Shown: in pieces, positions 27,276-36,307 of the stretch
How the letters are laid out: each line of letters starts with the position of its first letter
Position numbering within the stretch: position 1 is the first letter of the stretch
Assembly: GCA_022510705.1 (NCBI GenBank)
Contig: JAFLSX010000011.1
Coordinates: forward strand, 1-54,139
Source: Lachnospiraceae bacterium
Lineage (GTDB): Bacteria > Bacillota > Clostridia > Lachnospirales > Lachnospiraceae
Reading direction: 5' to 3'
Length of the DNA: 54,139 nucleotides
Program-made: the position numbers and the translations under genes
The notes under the pieces: model-generated
Told to the model about the DNA's origin: nothing
The model's database searches: none
What the model saw: the letters and a program-made list of their open reading frames with translations, nothing else

Positions 27276-28751
27276 ATGCTGTTTAACTCGGTCATCTTTA
27301 TCCTGCTGTTTTTGCCCCTTAGCCTAATTGGCTGGTATGGGCTGCAGAGATTTACCGATCCACGGTATGCCAGACTGTTTTTGGTTGGTATGTCTCTGTG
27401 GTTCTATGGCTATTACAATCCATGGTATCTGGCATTGTTAGGGGGCAGCGTTCTCTGCAATCAGTGCTTCAGTAAACTGTTTACCTGCTGCAGCACACGC
27501 ACCGGCCGCAGATGGGTGCTTGGCACCGGATTGGTTTTTAATCTGGGGCTGCTGTTTTATTTTAAATACTTCAATTTTTTTATTAACAACTGCAATTTCT
27601 TTCTGCATACGGATCTGCAGGTAGAAAAGATTGCTTTGCCCCTTGGCATCAGCTTTTTTACCTTTCAGCAGGTCTCCTTTTTAGTGGATCGTTACAGAGA
27701 GGACGCACCCTGTTACGGCTTTTTAGAATATGCCTGTTTTGTGACCTATTTTCCTCAGTTAGTAGCTGGGCCCATTGTATTACACAGCGAATTCATCCCT
27801 CAGCTCAGAGAGCGAAAAAACAGAACGCCCTATGCAGAACAGTTTTTTGACGGTGCGGCGCTGTTTATATTAGGACTGGGCAAAAAAGTCCTTTTAGCGG
27901 ATGTTCTTGCCATTATGGTAAACACCGTATTTGATGATATTGCCATCATTCCCTATTATCTGGATGCTCCTACCGGGATTTTGGCAATTCTTTTTTATAT
28001 GCTGGAACTCTATTTTGATTTCAGCGGTTACTGTGATATGGCAAGAGGCATTGCCGCCATGTTCGGATTTATACTGCCGGTAAACTTCCACTCGCCGTTA
28101 AAAGCGGAGTCCGTGCAGGATTTCTGGCGCAGATGGCATATTACCCTGTCCCGCTTTCTTACCACTTATATTTATATTCCGCTGGGCGGCAATCGAAAGG
28201 GAAAGTTCTTTCAGTGTCTTAACTTATTTATTGTTTTTATAGCCAGCGGCTTTTGGCACGGTGCCAACTGGACTTTTGTCGTCTTCGGCATTCTGCATGG
28301 GACTGCAATAGTTTTAGAAGCCCTTTTCCCTATATTGCAAAAGGGTCCCAGGCACCTGAAGCAATTTATCACTATGCTGTTTTTTATGATGACGTTAATA
28401 CTGTTCCGTAGTGATTCCCTGACTACGGCATTTATCTATTTCCGCAGGATGTTTACCGTGGGCTGGAGCGGCTATTTGACACGGTTTGCAACGCATTTAC
28501 AGATACCGGAAAATTATGCAGTCATAAAACTTTTGCAACTGCGCTTTCCCCAGTATCTTACACCCTTCTATCTGATCTGTATGGGGATATTACTGTTTGT
28601 TGCTCTCTTATTTATCCGAGGCAGGGAAGCAGAGGAATGGATACGGGAGAAGGCTTGCACTTTGCGAGGCATCCTCTGCCTTGCCACCGTATTTACCTGG
28701 TCTTTTATTTCTTTATCCCAGGTCAGCACCTTTTTATACTTTAATTTTTAG
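27276..28751 (+). CDS. MBOAT family O-acyltransferase
   Basis: MLFNSVIFILLFLPL, FYFDFSGYCDMARGIA-like, QDFWRRWHITLSRFL, SGFWHGANWTFVVFG. Confidence 0.93.
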   Translation: MLFNSVIFILLFLPLSLIGWYGLQRFTDPRYARLFLVGMSLWFYGYYNPWYLALLGGSVLCNQCFSKLFTCCSTRTGRRWVLGTGLVFNLGLLFYFKYFNFFINNCNFFLHTDLQVEKIALPLGISFFTFQQVSFLVDRYREDAPCYGFLEYACFVTYFPQLVAGPIVLHSEFIPQLRERKNRTPYAEQFFDGAALFILGLGKKVLLADVLAIMVNTVFDDIAIIPYYLDAPTGILAILFYMLELYFDFSGYCDMARGIAAMFGFILPVNFHSPLKAESVQDFWRRWHITLSRFLTTYIYIPLGGNRKGKFFQCLNLFIVFIASGFWHGANWTFVVFGILHGTAIVLEALFPILQKGPRHLKQFITMLFFMMTLILFRSDSLTTAFIYFRRMFTVGWSGYLTRFATHLQIPENYAVIKLLQLRFPQYLTPFYLICMGILLFVALLFIRGREAEEWIREKACTLRGILCLATVFTWSFISLSQVSTFLYFNF

Positions 28752-28762
28752 GGGGATCACTT

Positions 28763-29848
28763 TTGAAAGAATCGGCAAAGACGCAAAACAAGATATGGGG
28801 CAAGCATAAGGCCTTAAAGGGGCTGGCTATTGCTGTGGCTGCAGAACTTTTGCTGTTGGCAGCCGTAGTTTTTGTATTGGATCCTTTTTATCAGTACCAT
28901 GCACCTTGGCTAGGGTTGCAGCAAACATTGTTTGACAGAGAAACCCAGATGGCGGGATCCATCCGTAACCTCTCCTATGACAGCGTACTGTTGGGCTCTT
29001 CCATGGTGGAGAACTGTGACAGTACCTATTTGGATGCACGGTACAACTGTCACACCTTAAAGATCATAAAGGCCTCCGGTTCCGTAGCCGATCTTCTGTA
29101 TTATTTAGGACTTGCCCATAACGAGCAGGAGCTGACCTATATTTTCTGGGGACTGGATCTCTCAGCACTGACCGCATCCAATGCGGTTACCCTGCCGGAT
29201 GTCTACAGTCCGTCCTATCTTTTTACAGAGATGCCGTTTGATGATCTTCCCTATCTGTTCAACAAGGATGTATTACTGGAAAAGATTCCGTTAATGCTCG
29301 CCTATTCCTATACCGGAATCAATACAGGCGGAGCGGCCTATGACTGGTCGGACGGCAAGAATTTTAGTGCGGCCAAGGCAATGGAGGACTATCAGAAACC
29401 TGAAGAACCTTTACCGGAGCAGCCCATTGCAGATAAGATTCCTGTAATTGAAGAAAACATCCGAATGGTTTTGGAAGAGATAAGCACCCATCCCGAAACC
29501 AATTATCGGATATTCTTCCCGCCGTATTCCATGATGATGTGGGATTACAGATATACGAGCGGTACTGCAGAAGAATTGTTTTATGCATTGGAACAGATAC
29601 TGCCCGCATTGCTTACCTGTGAAAATGTGGAGGTTTACTATTTCCAGTCGGATGTGGATATTATTTGTAATCTGGACAATTACATGGACAAAAATCATTA
29701 TTCTCCTTCGATCAATCAGTATATGCTGGAATGCATGGCGGCAGGAGAATATCGGGTGACAGAAGAAAATATGGATGAAGTGCTTTCCGGTATGCGGGAG
29801 GTTTACGAATACATTATAACTGAGGGTATTTACAAATATTATGACTGA
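28763..29848 (+). CDS. Membrane-anchored SGNH/AlgX-like acyltransferase partner of the MBOAT protein
   Basis: N-terminal TM; VLLGSSMVENCDSTYLD (SGNH Ser block), YMDKNHYSPSIN (D-x-x-H block); TTG start. Confidence 0.75.
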   Translation: MKESAKTQNKIWGKHKALKGLAIAVAAELLLLAAVVFVLDPFYQYHAPWLGLQQTLFDRETQMAGSIRNLSYDSVLLGSSMVENCDSTYLDARYNCHTLKIIKASGSVADLLYYLGLAHNEQELTYIFWGLDLSALTASNAVTLPDVYSPSYLFTEMPFDDLPYLFNKDVLLEKIPLMLAYSYTGINTGGAAYDWSDGKNFSAAKAMEDYQKPEEPLPEQPIADKIPVIEENIRMVLEEISTHPETNYRIFFPPYSMMMWDYRYTSGTAEELFYALEQILPALLTCENVEVYYFQSDVDIICNLDNYMDKNHYSPSINQYMLECMAAGEYRVTEENMDEVLSGMREVYEYIITEGIYKYYD

Positions 29849-29930
29849 GAAGATTTAAAATAAGTTATCGAGAGAATCGCAGTTCTGCCGCAAACACGTG
29901 GATTTTGGTGGTTTTGTTGCGCCATCTATT

Positions 29931-29987
29931 TATAGCCGGAAATCAAAACTCGCCATAAATGGCTCAAACAGTTGATTTCCGGCTATA
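29931..29987. repeat. Nested inverted repeat
   Basis: 16-bp perfect arms TATAGCCGGAAATCAA / TTGATTTCCGGCTATA, inner GCCAT-AA-ATGGC at 29952-29963. Confidence 0.85.
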
Positions 29988-30024
29988 TTAAAAAGCCTCC
30001 TCTAACTTACATTTATCATTAAAC

Positions 30025-30340
30025 CTACCTCTTTACAAATGGGAACGTTTCCGTAAGTTTTGCATCCAGCTCCATCATGTTCAAAATACGGCTGGCGGCA
30101 CCAGAGGGTTTATTGGTACCCGCCTCCCTGGCCTCTACAGATTTAACGGACACGCCCATATAACCGGCAAACAGTTTTGGGGAAAGGCCGGTTTCTTTTC
30201 TTATTCTCTGCACTTCTTTCGCACTATAACTTTTTACGGGCTCGATTTCCACAACCCGCCTTTCAAGTTTTTTCCTCACTTTTAGCATCCTCGACGGCCT
30301 CTGTCAGGCCCGCTAAAATACTTTCATATACGTGTGCCAT
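30025..30340 (-). pseudogene. HTH antitoxin (HigA-like), reading frame split at an A6 run
   Basis: Frame 1 MAHVYESILAGLTEAVEDAKSEEK(T*) from 30340; frame 2 LERRVVEIEPVKSYSAKEVQRIRKETGLSPKLFAGYMGVSVKSVEAREAG... to 30025; joined by removal of one A at 30268-30273. Confidence 0.75.
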
Positions 30341-30368
30341 GAGCGCCTCCTTTACAGTCTAAAAATAT

Positions 30369-30389
30369 AATTAGTTTAGAGTTCTAATT
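30369..30389. promoter_or_regulatory. Candidate antitoxin operator (inverted repeat)
   Basis: AATTAG-TTTAGAGTT-CTAATT, about 30 bp upstream of the antitoxin start. Confidence 0.35.
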
Positions 30390-30984
30390 TTGTAATCAAT
30401 AACAATGTTTCTTATTTGTTTTGCTGCTTCTTCCGCGACTTCTTTATCCTTATATCTTTTTCTCTTGTCCATAAAATATTTCTACAACACTTTGCACTGT
30501 TTCATGTGGTTCAAGATTTGAGTATATTTGAGAGGATTCTTCATTTTCATATGCAATTATTGCATTTAGAATGCTCCCATTATATTTAACGCCGAGAATT
30601 AGATGTAGTGTTAACAGCTTCAAAAGCATCTGCCAATAATGAAACACCGCCGATCAGAGTATCCGTGACAGAGCTGCGGGGAGCTGATTTTGTTCGATTC
30701 CATTACATATGTCCATGACAGATATATTGTTATAGTTGAAAACAGGTCAGCTTTGATGTTTTCAAATATTGCTTCGGTCGAATTCTTAATAGCGGTGTCT
30801 GTAGCGTTTACAGAGATTGGAAGATCATAGAACTTTAAAACAGAATCATTAGGCTCCGCAACTAGTTCATAGATATCAAATAAAGTTATTTGGGAAAGAT
30901 CACAACATAAAGTGGTACCCCCGGTCTTAAATCCAATAATGAATCCAACGGAAATAAAGTACTCCACAATAAAAACAGTATCAG

Positions 30985-31308
30985 TTGAACGATGAGCGGG
31001 ATCTCATTTGGATGAAATTTACCACAGATAAATTTGTGGGCGTGATTGCCCAGAGCAGTGATATTAACTTCCAGCTGCCAATCAGTGCGGATGATTATAA
31101 CAAGAAGGAAAAGGGACGGTGGCAATTCAATACCAGCGGTATAATTATTCATAAATTGGGCAAGTCTTGGGATACCACCAAGGTCTTGGTGTTTCCTTTG
31201 CAATTGAACAATATTAGTTACAGCAGGCATGAGATCGAAACGGCAGTCGGCAATTTTCTGGTTGATCAGGGTATTCCAGTGTTGGATTACTATTCCCATA
31301 ACTATTAA
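30985..31308 (+). CDS. Hypothetical protein, possibly a truncated C-terminal domain
   Basis: ORF of 107 aa with TTG start after an in-frame stop; ends ...SRHEIETAVGNFLVDQGIPVLDYYSHNY; followed by a closely spaced ORF. Confidence 0.45.
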   Translation: MNDERDLIWMKFTTDKFVGVIAQSSDINFQLPISADDYNKKEKGRWQFNTSGIIIHKLGKSWDTTKVLVFPLQLNNISYSRHEIETAVGNFLVDQGIPVLDYYSHNY

Positions 31309-31321
31309 ATGAGGTGCTGCA

Positions 31322-31672
31322 ATGACAAAATATGAATTTTACAAACAGATTGCTTCTATTTTATCACCGAATAATTCTGAGGCATTATTTGATTATATCA
31401 TCCACTCGATGGATAACGATGGCTTTTTCTTGCGTAGTAGATATTGTTATAGCAATAAGCCGCTTCCAGACAGTCTATTATATCGAGATGTACAAATTAC
31501 ACTGGCAGCACTCAGGGCGCCCTTTGCGTTTGAAAGCAATACCAATTATTATGAAGACAGAGATGGTATTATAAAAAGTACCGTCCTAAAAATGGAGCTC
31601 TTTCTGATAGACCTATCGGATGTGCGGGCTTTTGAAAACGCAATATCTGACCAAACGAAAATACCATTTTAG
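31322..31672 (+). CDS. Hypothetical protein
   Basis: 116 aa, ATG with GAGGTG 7 nt upstream, 13 bp after the preceding ORF. Confidence 0.6.
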   Translation: MTKYEFYKQIASILSPNNSEALFDYIIHSMDNDGFFLRSRYCYSNKPLPDSLLYRDVQITLAALRAPFAFESNTNYYEDRDGIIKSTVLKMELFLIDLSDVRAFENAISDQTKIPF

Positions 31673-31712
31673 AATAGCCAAGGCAATGTGAACGGGTTGC
31701 CGATTATAACAT

Positions 31713-31740
31713 AAAAAAGCGGGGATATCCCCGCTTTTTT
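31713..31740. terminator. Bidirectional terminator between convergent genes
   Basis: Fully palindromic 28-mer AAAAAAGCGGGGATATCCCCGCTTTTTT. Confidence 0.9.
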
Positions 31741-33484
31741 ATATCACTATAACTTTATTTTTCCCGTTTTTCTTTGCTTTGTACAGCGCCGTATCAACTC
31801 TGGTACAAAGTGTATCAAATGTATCCTTGGCATTAGCCTGTGTCACCCCGACACTGATCGTCTGAGCCGGAATAGACGAAAAGGCGGTATTCTCAAAGCA
31901 CTGTCGAACCAAATCTGCAATTAAAGTAGCTGTGGAAACATCCGTATTGGCAAGTACCAGCATAAACTCCTCGCCGCCCCACCTTCCGGCAGAAATCTTC
32001 TCGGATATACGTTTTTGCTCTTTGAGCAGAATATTAGCCAGTGCTATAAGAACCGTATCTCCCTCTTGATGTCCGTATGTATCATTGACCTGCTTAAAGT
32101 CATCAATATCTATCATGACAAGAGATAGCGGATTGTTCTGCACATTGGTAAGATTCTCTTCAATGCGCCTTTGCGTTTCTGCACGGTTATACAATCCTGT
32201 CAGACCATCGCTAATCGCAGCAATTGTAAGTTTTTTATTCATTTCCTCCAGTTCTATCGAGGTTGCACTGATAAATGTTGCAAGGCGGGACACAAGTGTT
32301 TTCTTTGATGACGCTGTTTTATCCTCAAACATATCCTGCATTTGGTTCTGTTCTGCCTCGCCTTCACGCATTGCAGCAACTACCAATGTTACATTGTGCA
32401 TACTCAGACGATTGTCACCACGCAGAAATTCCCCCAGCGTAAAAAATCCGGAAGAAGGAGCAATGTCCTTGAACGGTTTCAGCTCATAAGTAGGCTCCCC
32501 GGCAGCCCAATATGTCCGGCGTGCTACACATGAAAAGAAATGTATCACATCCGGTCGGAATTTTTTAATTCTCTGACTGTCATTGTCAACACTTTCTATA
32601 ATTGTTTGGGGATCACCATAGGTTATCCTAACCGCTGAGCCTACTTCGACATCCGCTGATGTTGAAATAGAGTGATCCGGATTGCTTGCCATAGGAGTGC
32701 GAAGGACAGTGATTCCATTAAATTCATAAAGCAATGGAAATTCCAGTGTATTATAAAAGAAGTTTTCATCATTGCTGATATCGAGATACTTATTATACAC
32801 ATCGTATGCAGGTACGCCATCCAATTCCTGTAATATACTTCCCTCGGACTTGGTTACTTTGAACTTTTTACCCAGTGGCTTCCATCCTGTTATTTTAATC
32901 GAATCCACATAAAAATCATCTCCGCCATAAAATACAACTGTAATCGCATGATTGGAATAACCGCCCGTCTTCGAGAAAACGTACGATATACTTTTTGTCA
33001 TATCATCGTTGCCCGAAACCCCGCCGAAAATATGTACTTTAGGGTCAATATCCTGCAGACCTTCACAGAATTTTGTTGTTGATTCTTCCGGAAATGAATA
33101 GTACAGTTCGATTGCCTTCACCCAAGGCTTGTCTTCTGCATCCTCGATTATTTTCTGTGTGATCCATTCCAACGACTTTTCATGTGTATCATATTGAAAC
33201 ACTTCGAACTGAGAGGATTCCTTTTCAAAAACAATTGCTACAACTGTGATTCCCGGAACAAGCTCGCAGTCCACTAAAGTACCGCTTGTAGAACAACCAA
33301 ACCATGGGGTATCAGGAAAAATCTTTTCTATAGCACGACCTATTTTCTCTATTGGTTCTGCTTCAAGAACTTCTGAAAGAATCTGAAACATCATTTTAGG
33401 CGTATGCCCCCACATCCGTTGAAACTTTTTAAGCTCCTTGAGGAATTCCCTTTCCCCATTAAACACAATCTGATGCTGCTTCAT
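31739..33484 (-). CDS. FIST-domain sensor diguanylate cyclase (GGDEF)
   Basis: FIST-N/FIST-C-like region (FGCSTSGTL, FGGVSGND, VIHFFSCVARR) and C-terminal DGLTGLYNRAETQRRI...RWGGEEFMLVL. Confidence 0.88.
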   Translation of the reverse strand: MKQHQIVFNGEREFLKELKKFQRMWGHTPKMMFQILSEVLEAEPIEKIGRAIEKIFPDTPWFGCSTSGTLVDCELVPGITVVAIVFEKESSQFEVFQYDTHEKSLEWITQKIIEDAEDKPWVKAIELYYSFPEESTTKFCEGLQDIDPKVHIFGGVSGNDDMTKSISYVFSKTGGYSNHAITVVFYGGDDFYVDSIKITGWKPLGKKFKVTKSEGSILQELDGVPAYDVYNKYLDISNDENFFYNTLEFPLLYEFNGITVLRTPMASNPDHSISTSADVEVGSAVRITYGDPQTIIESVDNDSQRIKKFRPDVIHFFSCVARRTYWAAGEPTYELKPFKDIAPSSGFFTLGEFLRGDNRLSMHNVTLVVAAMREGEAEQNQMQDMFEDKTASSKKTLVSRLATFISATSIELEEMNKKLTIAAISDGLTGLYNRAETQRRIEENLTNVQNNPLSLVMIDIDDFKQVNDTYGHQEGDTVLIALANILLKEQKRISEKISAGRWGGEEFMLVLANTDVSTATLIADLVRQCFENTAFSSIPAQTISVGVTQANAKDTFDTLCTRVDTALYKAKKNGKNKVIVI

Positions 33485-33524
33485 ATTTTCTCCTTTTCAT
33501 ATCTTGAACGCTTTTATATTGGCG

Positions 33525-33989
33525 CTACTTCTTTTTATTAAATATCAGCAGCTTACTGAATACATAATTTGCAATGGTTACGAGTACCGCGGAAATGAAA
33601 ATTTTTGCGATCCAATAGTTCATGTTCCACATATTTACCGTGAGCCACATGATGACTACATCCAGTATCCAAGTGGAGACCCTGGAAAGCGCAAAGCCAC
33701 AGAACTCTTTCATTACATGGGGATTCTTGCTGCGGAATACCCAACGGCGGTTCAAGGGGTAAGAAAAGCAAACGCCCGCCACCCAGCCTATACTGTTGAT
33801 TAAAAAATTCTGCCAGGAAATATTCGTATCTAAAAACCGTTCCGCTACAAAGCAGGCCCCCCAGGAAACGACGGTAGTCATACCCCCAACTATAATATAA
33901 ATAATGATTTCCCTGTATTTTATCAATAAGGCTTTACATTTTTCAATCATTTCGGCAACCTTCCTTTTGTTCCTTCTCCGGTACTGCAA
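33525..33989 (-). CDS. GtrA-like membrane protein
   Basis: Four TM segments, IIYIIVGGMTTVVSWGACFVAERFLD, FSYPLNRRWVFRSK. Confidence 0.88.
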   Translation of the reverse strand: MQYRRRNKRKVAEMIEKCKALLIKYREIIIYIIVGGMTTVVSWGACFVAERFLDTNISWQNFLINSIGWVAGVCFSYPLNRRWVFRSKNPHVMKEFCGFALSRVSTWILDVVIMWLTVNMWNMNYWIAKIFISAVLVTIANYVFSKLLIFNKKK

Positions 33990-33998
33990 CGGCTCTTT

Positions 33999-34757
33999 CT
34001 ATTCTCCTGCAAGATGGCCAATAAATTCCTTGACACGTTCATTGTCAGTACCAAAAAGTTCATCCGGGGTACCCTGTTCCTTAATAATACCCTCTTCCAT
34101 GAAAATAATGCGGTCAGAAACCTCTCTTGCAAACTGCATTTCATGAGTGACGATGATCATGGTCATATGCTCTTTTGCCAGCTCTTTGATTACCTTAAGA
34201 ACCTCCACAGTCAGCTCCGGATCCAATGCTGAAGTGGGCTCGTCAAAAAACAGTAATTTCGGCTGTTTAGCTAACGCTCTGGCAATGGAAACTCTCTGCT
34301 GCTGCCCACCGGAGAGCTGATAGGGATAGGCATCCCTCTTGTCAGCAAGTCCCAGCTGCGTGAGCAGTTTTTCTGCACGTTCCACCGCTTCCTGCTTGGG
34401 TATCTTATCCACTGAAATCAGAGAATCCGTAATATTTTTTAAAACATTATAGTGGGGAAATAAATTAAAATTTTGAAATACCAGTCCAAAATAGCGGTGC
34501 AGCTTTTTTAATTCTGCTTTGGATGCATATACACATTTTCCGTCTTGCATCCTAGCCGCATATTCACCCATATAGATCAATTCCCCGCCGTCCATCTGCT
34601 CGAGCATGGTTGCACAACGTAACAGAGTAGACTTGCCGGAACCGGAAGGCCCGATAATGGAAACCACCTCTCCTTCCTCTACAGACAGCGAAATATCCTG
34701 TAGCACTCCCAAACCGTCAAATTCTTTTTTTACATGATGCATCTCTAAGAGTTTCAT
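33999..34757 (-). CDS. Amino-acid ABC transporter ATP-binding protein
   Basis: GPSGSGKSTLLRC, LSGGQQQRVSIARAL, FFDEPTSALDPE. Confidence 0.95.
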   Translation of the reverse strand: MKLLEMHHVKKEFDGLGVLQDISLSVEEGEVVSIIGPSGSGKSTLLRCATMLEQMDGGELIYMGEYAARMQDGKCVYASKAELKKLHRYFGLVFQNFNLFPHYNVLKNITDSLISVDKIPKQEAVERAEKLLTQLGLADKRDAYPYQLSGGQQQRVSIARALAKQPKLLFFDEPTSALDPELTVEVLKVIKELAKEHMTMIIVTHEMQFAREVSDRIIFMEEGIIKEQGTPDELFGTDNERVKEFIGHLAGE

Positions 34758-34770
34758 ATTAAGTTCCTCT

Positions 34771-35421
34771 CTATCGGTAGTAGGAGCAGGCTTTTTCTAT
34801 CCGTTCCATTGCTGTTGCCACAACCAGGTTAAGTATATAATAGAACACCCCGGCAACCATCAACGGCATGATCGTCGTCTGTGCGGCCGCTATCTGCTTA
34901 GCAATGGTGAACATCTCCGCCTGTGCAATTGCAAAGGCCAATGAGGTATCTTTTACCAACGTAATGATTTCATTTGTAACAGCAGGAAGTATCCGCTTGA
35001 TCACCTGCGGCAGAATAATCTTAAAGAATGTCTGAACCTTTCCGTAGCCTAAAACCTTGGCTGCCTCATACTGCCCCACCGGCATGGATTCAATACCGGA
35101 ACGGTAAATTTCCGCAAAATAGGCGGCATAGTTAATGGCAAAAGCGATAATGACCGCAATGAAACGATAATGATTGCTGATCCGTACTCTAAAAACATAA
35201 TAAGGGCCAAAGTAAACCACCAGAAGCTGGAGCATCAGCGGCGTTCCCCTCATGATGGATATGTATATCTTCGCAATCCAGCGAATGATCACATTTTTAG
35301 ACATCCGTCCAAAAGAGACTATCAGTCCTAACGGCAATGAAAAAAGCAGGGTCAACACGAATATCTCAATCGATACAATCAATCCTTTTCCTAATTGTAA
35401 CAGCATCACTTGAATACTCAT
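34771..35421 (-). CDS. Amino-acid ABC transporter permease
   Basis: RGTPLMLQLLVVYF, YAAYFAEIYRSGIESMPVGQYEAAKVLGYG. Confidence 0.94.
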   Translation of the reverse strand: MSIQVMLLQLGKGLIVSIEIFVLTLLFSLPLGLIVSFGRMSKNVIIRWIAKIYISIMRGTPLMLQLLVVYFGPYYVFRVRISNHYRFIAVIIAFAINYAAYFAEIYRSGIESMPVGQYEAAKVLGYGKVQTFFKIILPQVIKRILPAVTNEIITLVKDTSLAFAIAQAEMFTIAKQIAAAQTTIMPLMVAGVFYYILNLVVATAMERIEKACSYYR

Positions 35422-35469
35422 GTTAAAACCCCGCTTATCCTATTTTGTCTGTATAGTTTGTGCTCTGTC

Positions 35470-36252
35470 TTACTTTCCGAAGCAAACACTGTCGGTTAAT
35501 CCCCATTCCTCTGCAATCCGTGCAAAAGTACCGTCTTCGGCCATTTCCTTTAACGTAGCCTCTACGGTATCACGCAGTTTTTCGTTACCAAGTAAAAAGC
35601 CTACGCCGTACTGCTCTGTTGCCAAACGCTGCTCTAAAATGATGAAACCGCCGCCTCTGGATTCAATCTGATAATTTGCCACACCGATGTCCATAGCTAC
35701 TGCATCCAACGCACCTGCTTCCAGATCCATAAAGGCTGTGTTATAATCCGCATACTCCGTTAGGCTGCCGAAGCTGTCTCTGAGTGCAATATTCTCAGGT
35801 ACTTCTTCATCATTCAGTGCACTCAGTGCAGAAGAATCTCTTTGCACACCTATGGCCTCGCCTTCTAAATCTGCAAAAGTACTAATGCCCGCATCTGCTG
35901 CTACCACAAATACCTGACTGTTGTCCACATAGGGAGAACTCCATGTATAAGCGTCTTCACGTCCGTTCATGGTGAAGCCGTTCCAGATACAGTCAATGGA
36001 ACCGCTGGATAATTCCATATCCTTGGAATCCCAGTCAATAGGACGCTTTACCAGTTCCCAACCGTTTCTCTTACACACTTCTGCTGCCAGATCCAAGTCA
36101 AAGCCCACATACTCCCCATTATCATCCATATAGCCATACGGAGGAAACTCTGCGTCGAAACCTACGGTAAAGGTATCAGCCTTGCTTTCTCCGCATGCCG
36201 CCAATAAAGCTGTCATGCAAACAAGTAATAATAAACTAATCTTCTTTTTCAT
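35470..36252 (-). CDS. Amino-acid ABC transporter substrate-binding lipoprotein
   Basis: Lipobox LLAACGES, FTVGFDAEFPPYGYMDDNGEYVGFDLDLA. Confidence 0.94.
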   Translation of the reverse strand: MKKKISLLLLVCMTALLAACGESKADTFTVGFDAEFPPYGYMDDNGEYVGFDLDLAAEVCKRNGWELVKRPIDWDSKDMELSSGSIDCIWNGFTMNGREDAYTWSSPYVDNSQVFVVAADAGISTFADLEGEAIGVQRDSSALSALNDEEVPENIALRDSFGSLTEYADYNTAFMDLEAGALDAVAMDIGVANYQIESRGGGFIILEQRLATEQYGVGFLLGNEKLRDTVEATLKEMAEDGTFARIAEEWGLTDSVCFGK

Positions 36253-36307
36253 AGTAAACCTTCCTTTCCTTGGTACTTTTGTATGTTATCACGGTAAAGT
36301 GCCCCTG

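Noticed and set aside
30886-31299. 137-aa minus-strand ORF antisense to 30985-31308
   Set aside because: Composition and boundaries fit antisense shadow of the plus-strand ORF, which has the better downstream gene context.
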